From Bog-756 sp963828385 (GTDB taxonomy: Bacteria; Actinomycetota; Acidimicrobiia; Acidimicrobiales; RAAP-2), in assembly GCA_963828385.1 (NCBI GenBank), contig CAWHEF010000002.1, positions 2,604,001 through 2,668,000 on the forward strand: a stretch of DNA of 64,000 nt. The letters run 5' to 3'. Each line of letters begins with the position of its first letter. Position 1 is the first letter of the stretch. The translations under genes and the position numbers were made by a program. Below the pieces are notes generated by a model. It was not told the DNA's origin. It saw only the letters and a list, made by a program, of their open reading frames with translations, and ran no database searches. Positions 24,587 to 34,269 of the stretch are shown piece after piece.

Positions 24587-25634
24587 ATGAAGGGAGGGAA
24601 CATCTCCCCGACGTCACCACCCTCTGACGACGACGCGGACCTGGCCTCCGGCCTGGCCCGATGGCTCACCGTCCATCGTCGTCTCACCGATACCCGCGTC
24701 GACGATGTGCGAAGGCCGGCGTCGGGCTACGCCAGCGAGACTGTCTTCGCCGAGGCGACCTGGAGCGAGGACGACAGCGAGCGCCGAGCGTCCCTCGTGA
24801 TCCGGATGGCCCCCAGGACGGCCGCCACCTTCGTCGACTACGACCTCGTTTCCCAGTGGCAGGCCCAGATGGCGGCGGCGGCCGTGGGAGTACCGGTGGC
24901 CGATCCGGTCGTCGAGACGGACGCCGGGTGGATCGGCGTTCCCTTCATCGTCATGCCCCGGGTGGACGGCCACATCGTTGGGAGCCTGGCCCACCGCGAT
25001 CCATGGCTGCGGAGCCTGACCACTGCGGACCGGGGACTGGTTCACGACGGCATCCTCGTGGCAATGGCCTCGATCCATCGGGCCGATCTCGAAGCGTGCG
25101 CCCGACGTTCCCCGACGGGACAACGCAGGCCGAGCTCGAGTTCTGGGTCAGAGTACCTTGTCGTGGTCGAACCACGGACACCCCGTGCCCGCCTTGGCCG
25201 AGGCTCTCGATTGGTGCCGCCGGCACCGTCCCGCCGACGAACCTCCGTCGACGCTGCTGTGGGGAGACGCCCGGCTGGAGAACATGGTGCTCGGTGACGA
25301 CCTCTCTCCTCGGGCCGTGCTCGACTGGGACATGACCTCGATCGGGGCTCCCGAGCACGACCTGGCCTGGTTCACCAGCCTCGACCTCACCATGCACCAC
25401 CTGTTCGGCGAGCGGCCCGAGGGGTTTCCCGACCGCGACGGGACGGTGGCCCGGTTCGAGGAGCTCACCGGACGCCCGCTCGGGTATCTCGACTGGTATG
25501 AGACCTTTGCCATGCTGCGGAGCACAGCCGTCATGACCAGGATCAGCGTCCTGCGCCGAGACGCCGGTGAGCCTGTGATGCTACCGATCGAGGACAACCC
25601 CATCCTCGATCTCCTCATCGGGCGGCTGAGATGA
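24587..25634 (+). pseudogene. APH-family phosphotransferase, two frame interruptions
   Basis: The N-terminal half (VRRPASGYASETVFAE, then SLVIRMAP, FIVMPRVDGHIVGS, LVAMASIHRADLEA) and C-terminal half (TLLWGDARLENMVLGDD, RAVLDWDMTSIGAPEHDLAWF) form one aminoglycoside-phosphotransferase-like kinase, with catalytic Asp in LLWGDARLENMV and metal-binding Asp in LDWDM. The frame shifts twice, near 25095 and 25147, both by loss of a base; the middle piece reads AELEFWV. Relatives in such clusters resemble the kinase part of human ACAD10/11 and phosphorylate hydroxylated acyl or alcohol substrates. It overlaps the next start (ATGA). Whether truly broken is unclear. Confidence 0.72.
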
Positions 25635-27307
25635 CGCAGCCCGAGACGCCGCTGGTGGACGACGGCGAGCCAGCTGGTGCGGCTCCGCTCCGAGGACGAC
25701 AGCACCGGCCTCCTGTTCGAGGGCAAGCGGTGGACATGGCGGGAGGTTGTGGCCGAAGCCGAGCTGCGGGCCCGGTTGCTGCTCTCGCTGCGCCGGGCCG
25801 ATCCCTTCCACGTGGGCGTCCTGCTCGAGAACACCCCCGAGTACCTCTTCCTGCTGGCCGGGGCGGCCCTGGCCGGGGCGGTGGTCGTTGGCGTCAATCC
25901 CACCCGCCGGGGCGACGAGCTGGCCTCCGACATCCGCCGGACGGACTGTCGGCTGCTGATCACCGACTCCGCCCAGGTGAGTCTGGTCGACCGTCTCGAC
26001 CTGGGGCTCCGACCGGGCGACCTCCTGGTGGCCGACGACGACGACTACGCCCACCGGTTGGATGCGCTCGCATGGGGACGATCCGGCGATGCCCGATCGT
26101 GAGCCCACACCCGACCAGCTCTACCTGCTCATCTTCACCTCCGGCTCGACCGGCGGTCCGAAGGCGGTCCGGATGACCCAGGGCCGGGCGGCCCGGTCCG
26201 CTGCGCGGGTCGGGTTCCGTTCCGACGACGTCCTCTACTCGGCCATGCCCCTGTTCCACGGCAACGCCCTGTCGGCCGCCGTGCTCCCGGCCCTTGCCAG
26301 CGGCGCCACCGCTGGCGCTACGCCGGAAGTTCTCCGCCTCCAGCTTCCTCCCCGATGTGCGCGACACCGGGGCGACGTTCTTCAACACCGTCGGTCGGGC
26401 CATCGCCCACATCGTGGCGACGCCTCCCACCGATCACGACCGCGATCACCGGCTCCGCTACGTGCTCGGCCCCGAGACGTCGGCCCGGGACAAGGAGGCG
26501 TTCACCGAGCGGTTCGGCGTCCCCGTGTTCGAGGGATACGGCTCGAGCGAGAACGCCATCGTGCTGATGCCGGTGCCCCGATGCCCGGCCTGGCGCTCTC
26601 GGCCGGCCCCGCCGGCGGCGACGACGTGGCCGTGGTCGACCCCGCCACCGGGGAGGAACGGCCCCGGGCCGTCTTCGACGACCACGGTCGGCTGATGAAC
26701 GCCGCCGAGTGCATCGGCGAGCTCGTGGGCCGCAACGTAGCGTCCCGGTTCGAGGGCTACTACAACAACGCCGAGGCCGAGGCCGAGCGCACCCGGAACG
26801 GCTGGTACTGGTCGGGCGACCTGGCCTACCGGGACGAGGAGGGGATCTTCTACTTCGCCGGGCGCGCCGGCGACTGGCTTCGGGTGGACAGCGAGAACTT
26901 CGCCGCCGCTCCGGTGGAGCGGATCCTGGCCCGGTTCGAGGGGGCGAGCGGGGTGGCCGTCTACCCCGTGCCCGACGCCAGCACCGGTGACCAGGTGATG
27001 GCCGCCCTCGAGCTCGAGCCCGGGGCGACCTTCGATCCCGACGCGTTCGCCGCCTTCCTGGCCGCCCAGGAGGACCTCGGCACCAAGTGGGCGCCGCGCT
27101 TCGTCCGGGTGCGTACGGGCACTTCCGGTCACCGCCACCGACAAGATCGACAAGAAGCCCTTACGGGCCGAGCGGTGGGACACCGACGACCCGGTCTGGC
27201 ACCGGGTGGGCCGAAGCGACCGGTACGTGCGGCTGACCACCGAAGACCGGAGAGGAATGGTCGAGGAGTTCGCCGCCAACGGCCGAAGCGCCCTCATCGG
27301 GCGCTGA
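25631..27307 (+). pseudogene. Acyl-CoA synthetase (FadD-like AMP ligase), several frame interruptions
   Basis: All parts of one ~555-residue AMP-forming ligase are present in order: LLFEGKRWTWREVV, the P-loop YLLIFTSGSTGGPKAVRMTQ, VPVFEGYGSSENAI, YYNNAEAEAERTRNGWYWSGDLAYRD, GDWLRVDSENFAAAPVE and the A10 end TATDKIDKKPLRAERW. The reading frame changes about five times (near 25665, 26073, 26325, 26580 and 27120), with both gains and losses. The enzyme would activate a carboxylate with ATP and CoA. The good conservation of every motif argues for sequence errors or very recent decay. Confidence 0.75.
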
Positions 27308-27337
27308 GCGGGAGCGCCCTCAACCGGGGGTCGGTGG

Positions 27338-28456
27338 TCACGGGAGGAGCGAGAACCCCCCGAGCCCGTTGGCGGCCATCTCGTAGCAGAGGGTGTCGTA
27401 GGGCTCGACGATGCCGTAGGTGACCTCGCCTTCCAACTCGAACCGGGCGTGGTGCTGGTCGAGCCCGCAGATGCGGGACCGGACCTCGGGATCGTTGGCG
27501 TCGTAGGTCTCGCCACCGACCACGCCGTCTCCCACGTCCATGCCGTGCCAGATGTCACCGTCGGGTGTCCCACCGTTGGGGCCGCCGTACATACCGCACC
27601 GGAGGAAGGCGATCTGGTTGCCGAGCCGCTCGAAGGCCATGGTCTTCTCGGTGCCGTCGGCGAACACCAGGTCGACCTCGCCCGAGAGGAGCAGATGGGT
27701 GTCGGGCTCGAAGCGGAGGCGGTGGCGACGACCCCGGAGGGTGTCGCTCCCCCGGCGTCGGTCGCCCAGGTTGTAGAGGAGGTGGTCGCCCCAGATGCCG
27801 TACTCCTCGAACTCCACCCACTCCCCCGAATGGGGGTGCTGGTTGCCGCTCCAGAACGCCGGTCCACCTACACCGTCCCGGGTCCCCCAGTGATGGTCGC
27901 GGGTGCCGCGCTGCACCTGTCGGTCCAGCTCGAAGCGCTCGCCGTGGGCGCTGACCCATCCACTCTGGCGGCCGAAGCCGTCGTAGCCGGCCACGCCGGC
28001 GAAGGGCTTCGTGCCGATGAACAACCCTCCGCCGATCAGCCGGTAGACCGGCCGCTTGGTGTCGAACCATGAGAGGTCGAAGGCGATGCCGTAGTCGTTC
28101 TCGTCCAGGGTGAGGCGCCACTGACGGAACGGCTCGACGAGCTCGAAACGAAGAGGCCCGACCGACATGTCCATCCGGTTTAGGCCCAGCTTGCGGTGGG
28201 CTCGCACCGTCGTGTGCCGGCCCCTCAGGTTGACGATGGCGAAAGCCTCGGCTGTGCCCAGGTTGGGGTAGATGCCCATACCCGCCACCATCAGCAGTTC
28301 CCCGGTGGTGTCCTGGCTGGTGAACCACATCCGCTCATAGGCCTGGACGTCAGAGGTCCACATGACCCGCACCGGGTGGGGGTGGTTGTGGATCAGGAAC
28401 TCGTCGAGGCCCGACATCGGGTAGTGCTCCTGAGCGGCGTCGTAGGGGGCACTCAT
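27338..28456 (-). CDS. Conserved protein of hydrophobic-compound catabolic clusters (unknown function)
   Basis: 372 residues, no signal peptide or membrane helix. It is beta-rich with many Trp/Gly/Asp turns (RHHWGTRDG-type DHHWGTRDGVGG, WSGNQHPHSGEWVEFEEYGIWGD) suggesting a two-domain lipocalin/calycin-like fold. From memory it resembles the DUF7064/DUF7065 group found beside acyl-CoA ligases, P450s and SDRs in mycobacterial and acidimicrobial catabolic loci; I give that low weight. It converges with the acyl-CoA ligase. A smaller possible relative is encoded at 57143-57835. Confidence 0.6.
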   Translation of the reverse strand: MSAPYDAAQEHYPMSGLDEFLIHNHPHPVRVMWTSDVQAYERMWFTSQDTTGELLMVAGMGIYPNLGTAEAFAIVNLRGRHTTVRAHRKLGLNRMDMSVGPLRFELVEPFRQWRLTLDENDYGIAFDLSWFDTKRPVYRLIGGGLFIGTKPFAGVAGYDGFGRQSGWVSAHGERFELDRQVQRGTRDHHWGTRDGVGGPAFWSGNQHPHSGEWVEFEEYGIWGDHLLYNLGDRRRGSDTLRGRRHRLRFEPDTHLLLSGEVDLVFADGTEKTMAFERLGNQIAFLRCGMYGGPNGGTPDGDIWHGMDVGDGVVGGETYDANDPEVRSRICGLDQHHARFELEGEVTYGIVEPYDTLCYEMAANGLGGFSLLP

Positions 28457-28577
28457 CTGGAGAGCCCATTGACCATCGAACAGACCCGGACCCCGCCATT
28501 CACGATGGCACCTCTTTCACTCCGATCTGGCGAGCTGAGCGTCGATCAGCTCGCAACCGACGACGGACCTGCAGGGC

Positions 28578-28617
28578 GCCTCATGATGGCAGTGTGCGCC
28601 TCATGATGGCAGTGTGC
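28578..28617. repeat. Perfect 20-bp tandem duplication
   Basis: Two identical adjacent 20-bp units (28578-28597, 28598-28617) containing CTCATGATGG, 38 bp upstream of the TetR start codon. The exactness suggests a recent slippage duplication; it may add a binding site upstream of the promoter. Confidence 0.85.
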
Positions 28618-28636
28618 ACCCGCAGACCAGGGTTTG

Positions 28637-28656
28637 ATTATGATCTGTACCATAAT
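28637..28656. promoter_or_regulatory. Inverted repeat over the TetR start codon
   Basis: ATTATG (28637-28642) and CATAAT (28651-28656) are inverted around 8 bp, and TATGAT (28639-28644) is a plausible -10. The right arm overlaps the ATG at 28655, so a bound TetR dimer would block its own expression. Confidence 0.55.
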
Positions 28657-29272
28657 GGAATCACCCACGACTTCCGTCGCCGGCAGGGCCCCCGGCAGGC
28701 CCCGGGACGGACGGATCGACGGAGCAGTCCTGCGTGCCACGAGAGATCTCCTCGAGGAGGTGGGCTATCAGCGGCTCGCCATCGCCGGCGTGGCTTCCCG
28801 GGCGGGGACCACTCCCCCGGCCGTCTACCGCAGATGGCCCACGAAGACCCACCTCGTGCACGAGGCCGTCTTCCCGTCGACCTCCGACGACGAACTGCCG
28901 AAACAAACGGACCTTCGAGCGGGCGTCCGCTCGATGCTCGTGAGCGGGGTCCAGCTCCTGGACCAACCGGCAGCGCGTGCCGCTGTTCCCGGCCTTCTCG
29001 CCGAGCTGACCGCAGCTCCCCAACTCCATGCGGACATCCTGTCGAGATTCGCCGGTAGCGAATGGGCCTGGCTCCACGAGCGGATAACCGAGGGGATCGC
29101 GGATGGCGAGGTTAGGTCCGATGTCCGACCCACGACCCTGCTCGACATGATCGCTGGATCGGCATTCCTTGCGTCGGTCGTCGGCCCCCGAGACCGGATC
29201 GACAAGGAATGGATCGACGAAGTCGTCGACCTCATCATGCGAGGTATCACACCTGATCACGAGGACGACTGA
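28655..29272 (+). CDS. TetR-family regulator
   Basis: 205 residues from ATG 28655. Helix-turn-helix at about 25-60: VLRATRDLLEEVGYQRLAIAGVASRAGTTPPAVYRRWPTKTHLVHEAVF. The C-terminal domain with VPGLLAELTAAPQLHADILSRF is the TetR_C-11-like group common in actinobacteria. It is the first gene of an operon with SDR, sulfotransferase and DUF1214 genes and probably controls them. Alternative in-frame start codon at 28634 would place the inverted repeat inside the gene. Confidence 0.85.
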   Translation: MESPTTSVAGRAPGRPRDGRIDGAVLRATRDLLEEVGYQRLAIAGVASRAGTTPPAVYRRWPTKTHLVHEAVFPSTSDDELPKQTDLRAGVRSMLVSGVQLLDQPAARAAVPGLLAELTAAPQLHADILSRFAGSEWAWLHERITEGIADGEVRSDVRPTTLLDMIAGSAFLASVVGPRDRIDKEWIDEVVDLIMRGITPDHEDD

Positions 29273-29282
29273 GGAGAGAGCA

Positions 29283-30086
29283 ATGGACCTCGGACTGAAC
29301 GATGCCCGAGCGGTCATCACGGGCGGGAGCAAGGGCATGGGCCGGGCCGTGGCGCAGACGTTCGCCGACGAAGGAGCCAGCGTTGCCATCCTGGCGAGGG
29401 GACAGGGCGCGATCGACGAGACCGTCGAAGAGCTTCGCCACAGAGGATGTCCGGACGCACTCGGCCTCTCGGTGGACCTCACCGACCCCATCGCCATCGA
29501 CGACGCGTTCGTGAGGATCGGCGGGAAGTGGGGGTCGATCACGAGCCTCGTCAACACCATCGGACCTGCCGACGGCTACTTCGAAGACCTGAGCGATGAC
29601 GACTGGGACACGGCACTGTCGCTCGGTCTCATGGCCGCCGTCCGATGCAGTCGTGCTGCGCTTCCGTTGCTCCGGGCCGCCCCGTGGGCCCGGATCGTGA
29701 ACTTCTCCGCCCACTCCATCCAACGGCAGAACCCTCGACTCGTGGCATACACCGCGGCCAAGGCGGCGGTGGCGAGCTTCTCGAAGAACCTGTCCAAGAG
29801 CCTGGCCCCGGAAGGGATCCTCGTGAACACGGTCAGCCCCGGGACGATCGTCACCGCGAGCTTCACCGAGGCACTGGATCCCTTCCTGCGTGCCGAAGGG
29901 CTCGATTCGAGCGACCCGGTCGACGTCATGCGCTTCATCGAGAAGACGTTCCACCAGCCGGCCGACATCGGTCGGGCAGGGTTGCCCGAGGAAGTGGCGA
30001 GTGTCACGGTGTACCTGGGCTCTAGACGGAACGGCTATGTCACGGGAGCCAACGTCAACGTCGACGGCGGATCAGACTTTGTGTAG
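29283..30086 (+). CDS. Short-chain dehydrogenase/reductase
   Basis: 267 residues. Rossmann TGGSKGMG (residues ~13-20), NTIGPADGYFEDL, catalytic Ser in FSAHSI, and Tyr-x3-Lys in YTAAK followed by the C-terminal NVDGGSDFV typical of classical SDRs. An extended loop with EALDPFLRAEGLD and FIEKTF covers the substrate pocket. It oxidises or reduces an alcohol/ketone with NAD(P). ATG 29283 follows the TetR stop by 10 bp with a GAGGAGAG site, so they share a transcript. Confidence 0.9.
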   Translation: MDLGLNDARAVITGGSKGMGRAVAQTFADEGASVAILARGQGAIDETVEELRHRGCPDALGLSVDLTDPIAIDDAFVRIGGKWGSITSLVNTIGPADGYFEDLSDDDWDTALSLGLMAAVRCSRAALPLLRAAPWARIVNFSAHSIQRQNPRLVAYTAAKAAVASFSKNLSKSLAPEGILVNTVSPGTIVTASFTEALDPFLRAEGLDSSDPVDVMRFIEKTFHQPADIGRAGLPEEVASVTVYLGSRRNGYVTGANVNVDGGSDFV

Positions 30087-30092
30087 GCGACG

Positions 30093-31304
30093 GTGACGAC
30101 GCGGATCATGGAAACCGATGCCCTGGTGGATGCGGCCTCAGAACGTGTGGGGTCTGGCGATTTCGGCGCCGATACCTGGCAGGAAGGCCTGCAAGCACTG
30201 ATCACCGCGTTGAATGAAGAGGCGAACCTCAACGAGCTGGGCGAGCAGGTCTTCACCGATCAGATCGTCGGCTACCTCTCCAACAGGTTGGAGGTCGAAC
30301 AGTGGTACCGGCGACACCCGGAGATCGAGGAGCAGGAGATGGCCTCACCCCTGTTCGGGCTCGGCCTGCCTCGAACCGGATCGACCGCCCTCAGCTCCCT
30401 GCTGGCATGTGATGACAGGCGTCGTTCTCTGCGCACATGGGAGGCGAGCCGGCCGTGTCCTCCCCCGGAAACCAGCACGGCCGGCACCGACCCCCGCATC
30501 GCCGAGGCCCAGGCCGGAATCGACCTCACCAACCAGATGTTTCCCGATTTCGTCGGAATGCTCCCGACAAGCGCCGTCGGACCGCAGGAATGCCTGCTCC
30601 TGATGGCGATGGACTTCCGGTCCCAGGTGTTCGAGGGCATGGCCTTCATCCCCAGCTACTCCGCCTGGCTGATGAACTGCGACATGGAACCTGCCTATCG
30701 TTTCCACCGACGCGTCCTCAAGCTGTTGCAGTGGCATTGTCCACCGAACCGGTGGTGGCTCAAGTCCCCGGCGCACATGCATTCGATTCGGGCCTTGGAT
30801 GCGGTCTACCCAACTGCGAGGTTCGTCATCACCCACCGCGATGTGGCACGGGTACTCCCGTCGGTCTGCGCGCTGATGGACGCCCTGTCGAACGTGCTGA
30901 CCGATCGGCCCGAGCCATCGCTGCTCGGTCCCCATAACTCGGACGTGTGGGCCGAAGCACTACGACGGTTCATCGAGTTTCGTGATGGACATGACAGCGA
31001 CCGATTCTTCGACGTGTCCTACAACGACATGCAGGCGGATCCGATCGGTGCCGTCGAGCGGCTCTACGCCGAGCTGGGTGACGACCTCTCGGCTGAGACC
31101 CGTAACCGAATGACCGATTGGTGGGCAGAGAGCTCCGAGCATCGACACCGGACCAACCCTCGGCCAGAGGAGTTCGGCCTCGACCTCGCTGTGCTTCGCG
31201 AACAGTTCGGCTTCTACCACGACCGCTTCGCAAACCTCCTCGACGATGGCGACACGGCGACGACCGATGCGCATCCAGACACATGGAAAACGAGAGGGAG
31301 CTGA
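30093..31304 (+). CDS. Sulfotransferase-family protein
   Basis: 403 residues. The PAPS 5'-phosphosulfate loop is GLGLPRTGSTALSSLLA (about 89-105); the 3'-phosphate contacts WWLKSPAHMHSI and the THRDVARVLPSV element follow in the usual Sulfotransfer_3 order. These actinobacterial proteins are frequent in lipid, steroid and terpenoid loci; many lack a proven substrate. Starts 6 bp after the SDR stop; ATG at 30108 is an alternative. It ends 1 bp before the next ATG, so translation is coupled. Confidence 0.82.
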   Translation: MTTRIMETDALVDAASERVGSGDFGADTWQEGLQALITALNEEANLNELGEQVFTDQIVGYLSNRLEVEQWYRRHPEIEEQEMASPLFGLGLPRTGSTALSSLLACDDRRRSLRTWEASRPCPPPETSTAGTDPRIAEAQAGIDLTNQMFPDFVGMLPTSAVGPQECLLLMAMDFRSQVFEGMAFIPSYSAWLMNCDMEPAYRFHRRVLKLLQWHCPPNRWWLKSPAHMHSIRALDAVYPTARFVITHRDVARVLPSVCALMDALSNVLTDRPEPSLLGPHNSDVWAEALRRFIEFRDGHDSDRFFDVSYNDMQADPIGAVERLYAELGDDLSAETRNRMTDWWAESSEHRHRTNPRPEEFGLDLAVLREQFGFYHDRFANLLDDGDTATTDAHPDTWKTRGS

Positions 31305-31305
31305 C

Positions 31306-32541
31306 ATGGACCTGGACTGGTGGACCGGCACGATCGACGCAGCGCGTCTGACCGACACCTTCGACAACGATGCACTCACCACCGGGCGGTCCTGGACGGA
31401 CTTCTGTGAGCACCTGAAGGACGCCGGTGACCAGATCATGCGGCAGGATGCGCCAGGGACTCCGATCGATCGCGCCACCGGGTACCGCCACCTCATGGGG
31501 CTGCTCTGGACCGGGATCAACCAGGCGATGACGTTCTCCGACCCGATGCACCCCCGCTTCAGCCAGATAGCGCGGACCGATGTCTTCAAATGGGGCCTCG
31601 ACTGCCCTGACGCCGCGTATCGCAGCGCCTCGATCGACGGTCGTCAGAACTACCGAATCGACGGTCGGCTGGGAACGGCCCACTATTTGAGCTTCCAGGT
31701 GAACGAGGGAATGGCCAACCACGGCAACCTGCGGGGCGATCAGCTGGAGCTCGCCCCGGACGGGTCCTTCGTCCTCTGGGTGGGGCCGGACGAGATGGCC
31801 GGCAACTGGATGCCGACCCCCGAGGAAACCGATTTCCTCATCGTCCGCCAGTTCTTCTACGACTGGAACACAGAAGATGGGGCCATCCTGCACATCGAGC
31901 GTGTCCCGGACAGCGACGACTCCCCCGAGGAGGTCGAGAACCACAATGCAGCCACCCCGGACCGGATAGCGCGACAGCTGGCAGCGGTCGCCACCTGGCT
32001 CAATGCAAGCGCCAAGTTCTGGGTGGACGTCGAGGTGATGGGCCAGATGTCGGACCGGAACCGCTTCCAGCCGGCGACCGCCAAACCCGAGTCGGGGGGC
32101 GCGATCGAGAACCTGAACGGGTGGGGGCACTTCGACCTCGGGCCCGACGAGGCACTGGTCATCGACGTGAAGCCCGCCGAGGCCCTGTACTGGAGCGTCC
32201 ATCTGGGAAACTTCTGGTGGGAGTCACTTGACTACGGCTACCGCCACACGAGCCTCAACGGCTGGCAGGCGGAGCTCGATCCTGACGGACGGTTCAGGGC
32301 CGTGATCGCCCACCAGGATCCCGGCGTGCCCAACTGGCTCGACACCTGCGGACATGCTCGCGGACCGATGTTGTTTCGATGGATCGTCGCCGACCACGCA
32401 CCGGAGCCGCAATGTACGACGGCGAAGTTCGACGAGGTCCGAGACCACCTGCCCTCGTCGACGCGTCAGGTCTCCCCATCCGAGCGGCGGGAGACTCTCG
32501 CCAGGAGGCGCGCCGGGGTGCTCCGCCGCTTCTCCCCGTGA
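31306..32541 (+). CDS. DUF1214 domain protein
   Basis: 411 residues, soluble. The C-terminal third, ALYWSVHLGNFWWESLDYGYRHTSLNGWQAELDPDG and IAHQDPGVPNWLDTCGHARG, is the DUF1214 motif usually paired with DUF1254; here the N-terminal part (HLMGLLWTGINQAMTF, YRIDGRLGTAHYLSFQV) is a different, family-specific domain. Function unknown; the group recurs next to sulfotransferases and SDRs in steroid/terpenoid-type loci. ATG 31306 has a GAGAGGGAG site overlapping the sulfotransferase end. Last gene of the TetR-led operon. Confidence 0.78.
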   Translation: MDLDWWTGTIDAARLTDTFDNDALTTGRSWTDFCEHLKDAGDQIMRQDAPGTPIDRATGYRHLMGLLWTGINQAMTFSDPMHPRFSQIARTDVFKWGLDCPDAAYRSASIDGRQNYRIDGRLGTAHYLSFQVNEGMANHGNLRGDQLELAPDGSFVLWVGPDEMAGNWMPTPEETDFLIVRQFFYDWNTEDGAILHIERVPDSDDSPEEVENHNAATPDRIARQLAAVATWLNASAKFWVDVEVMGQMSDRNRFQPATAKPESGGAIENLNGWGHFDLGPDEALVIDVKPAEALYWSVHLGNFWWESLDYGYRHTSLNGWQAELDPDGRFRAVIAHQDPGVPNWLDTCGHARGPMLFRWIVADHAPEPQCTTAKFDEVRDHLPSSTRQVSPSERRETLARRRAGVLRRFSP

Positions 32542-32712
32542 CACTCGTGGGCCGAGACCAGTGGTCGGTCATGCCAATGGCTCGACCCTCCTCCCAGACG
32601 CCCGGCCGTGGCCACGCCAGAAGGACTGCTCCGAGCGTGCGAACCTGAAGCCGGTGACACCGAATCCGGTCGAAGGTGGCGTGAGCTGAGCAGGCCGGGG
32701 TATCGAGGGGGA

Positions 32713-33355
32713 ATGGGCGCAGAAGCATTCCTACCTCCGGATGGCGACCAGATCGGTCGACTGCGCGACGCTGCCGCCCGCTGCCAAGGATGCGAGCTGT
32801 TTCAGCGCGCCACCCAGACTGTCTTCGGCCGAGGGGATGACCGCGGCACCGCTCATGCTGGTGGGCGAGCAACCAGGCGACTACGAGGACAGAGAGGGTG
32901 CGCCGTTCGTCGGCCCTTCCGGCCACCTTCTCGATCAGGCGCTCGAGGAGCTGGGAATCGCCAGGGAGGACCTCTACATCACCAATGCCGTGAAGCACTT
33001 CAAGTGGGAGCAACGCGGCAACGTGCGACTCCACAAGAACCCATCGGCCCGGGAGGTGGCGGCCTGCCGCCCCTGGCTCGAGGCCGAAATCGAGGCGGTC
33101 AGGCCGGCCGTCATCGTCTGCCTCGGCGCCATTGCCAGTCGGGCGCTGCTCGGGCCCGGCTTCCGCGTGACGAAAGAACGTGGTCGCTTCTTCCCCGGGC
33201 CAGCGGGGACCGAGGTGACGGCCACCGTTCACCCCGCCTCCATCGTCCGGCTCCGGGAGCCCGAGCAGCGGGCAGAGGAAACCCGCCGCCTCGTGTCCGA
33301 CCTCGGGGCGGCTGTCGATCGGTGCCGGGATTTGACCGGGCGCCCCAACCGGTAG
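32713..33355 (+). CDS. UdgX-like uracil-DNA glycosylase, one frame interruption
   Basis: About 214 residues if the frame is repaired. N-terminal Fe-S half-site RCQGCELF is in one frame and the rest in the next, the switch being near 32843 (one extra base). Downstream: VGEQPGDYEDREGAPFVGPSG (family-4 motif A), ITNAVKHFKWE, the UdgX insert GNVRLHKNPSAREVAACRPWL and HPASIVR. UdgX removes uracil and becomes covalently bound through the His of its KRRIH loop; here the loop reads NVRLH, keeping the His. It repairs deaminated cytosine. ATG 32713 has a GAGGGGG site. Confidence 0.82.
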
Positions 33356-33477
33356 TCAGGCCAGCCAGAAGCAGCCAACCTGGCCAGGAGGAGCCGCGCT
33401 GAGCCCCACCGCTGAGTCGGGCAATCGCACGTGACAATCCACTCGAGACCGCGGCATCGCCGCTCGAGACCGCGGGA

Positions 33478-34059
33478 TCAGCGGCCGGCCGGACTGGGGG
33501 CCTTTGCAAATTCCTCGACGATCGCTCTGCAGAAGGCCGGCAGGTCATCCGGCTTGCGACTGGTGACCAAGGTGTTCGGCGACCGCTCGCTGGCGCACAC
33601 CATCACTTCCTTGTCGACCCAGTGGCCGCCGGCGTTGGTGATGTCCGTCTTCAAGCTCGGCCACGAGGTGAGGGTGCGATCGCGGATCACGCCCGCCTCG
33701 ACGAGTGTCCACGGTCCGTGACAGATGGCGGCTACCGGTTTGCCGCTGTCGAACATGGCTTTTACGAATGCCACTGCCGGTTCGTCCATCCTGAGTTGGT
33801 CAGGGTTGGCTACGCCGCCGGGTAGCACCGCCGCGGCATAGTCGGCCGGATTGGCCTCCTGGGTGGTCAGGTCCACGTCGAAGTTGTCCCCGGGATCGAG
33901 ATGATTGACGGCCTTGGCCGTGCCCGGCTTGGGGGCGATGAGCTCGGGCAGGCCGCCGGCATCTTCGACCGCCTGCCAAGGATCGGTCAACTCAACCTGT
34001 TCGATACCCTCGTTGGACACCAGAAATGCCACACGTGTTCCTTTGAGCGCTTGCGCCAT
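33478..34059 (-). CDS. DJ-1/PfpI-family protein (YhbO type)
   Basis: 193 residues. The nucleophile elbow is AICHGPW with Cys113, preceded by LPGGVANPDQLR and followed by SWPSLKTDITNAGGHWVD, the classic PfpI/YhbO order. Family members act as stress proteins with proposed deglycase or chaperone activity; older annotation calls them intracellular proteases. ATG 34059. Single gene, convergent with UdgX. Confidence 0.9.
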   Translation of the reverse strand: MAQALKGTRVAFLVSNEGIEQVELTDPWQAVEDAGGLPELIAPKPGTAKAVNHLDPGDNFDVDLTTQEANPADYAAAVLPGGVANPDQLRMDEPAVAFVKAMFDSGKPVAAICHGPWTLVEAGVIRDRTLTSWPSLKTDITNAGGHWVDKEVMVCASERSPNTLVTSRKPDDLPAFCRAIVEEFAKAPSPAGR

Positions 34060-34269
34060 GGCGATATCTCCTTACCGCGTCGTTCCCCACCGCCTCGTTC
34101 CCTCTTGGACCTACCCAGCACCGTCCGGACGAAACCGGGCTGCCGTCCTTCACCCGTGGGAATGTCAACCACCGTGCACCTCTTCCTCGAAACGGAGGAG
34201 TTCCCCGGGCACACGTGCGCTGACGAATCGAACTACAACAACGGTCGTGGCCATTCCGTACGGGCAGCG

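Noticed and set aside
23110..24687. 525-residue open frame on the minus strand over the P450 gene
   Set aside because: It is the antisense shadow of an intact P450 with all heme motifs; its translation is Arg/Gly/His-rich with no domain.
26458..27867. 469-residue minus-strand frame
   Set aside because: Its Ser/Thr/Arg-rich N-terminal part is a shadow of the 27338-28456 gene in another frame, and the rest is antisense to the acyl-CoA ligase.
33431..33476. Direct repeat CTCGAGACCGCGG upstream of the PfpI stop
   Set aside because: Only two short copies in intergenic GC-rich DNA; not enough to call an array or attachment site.
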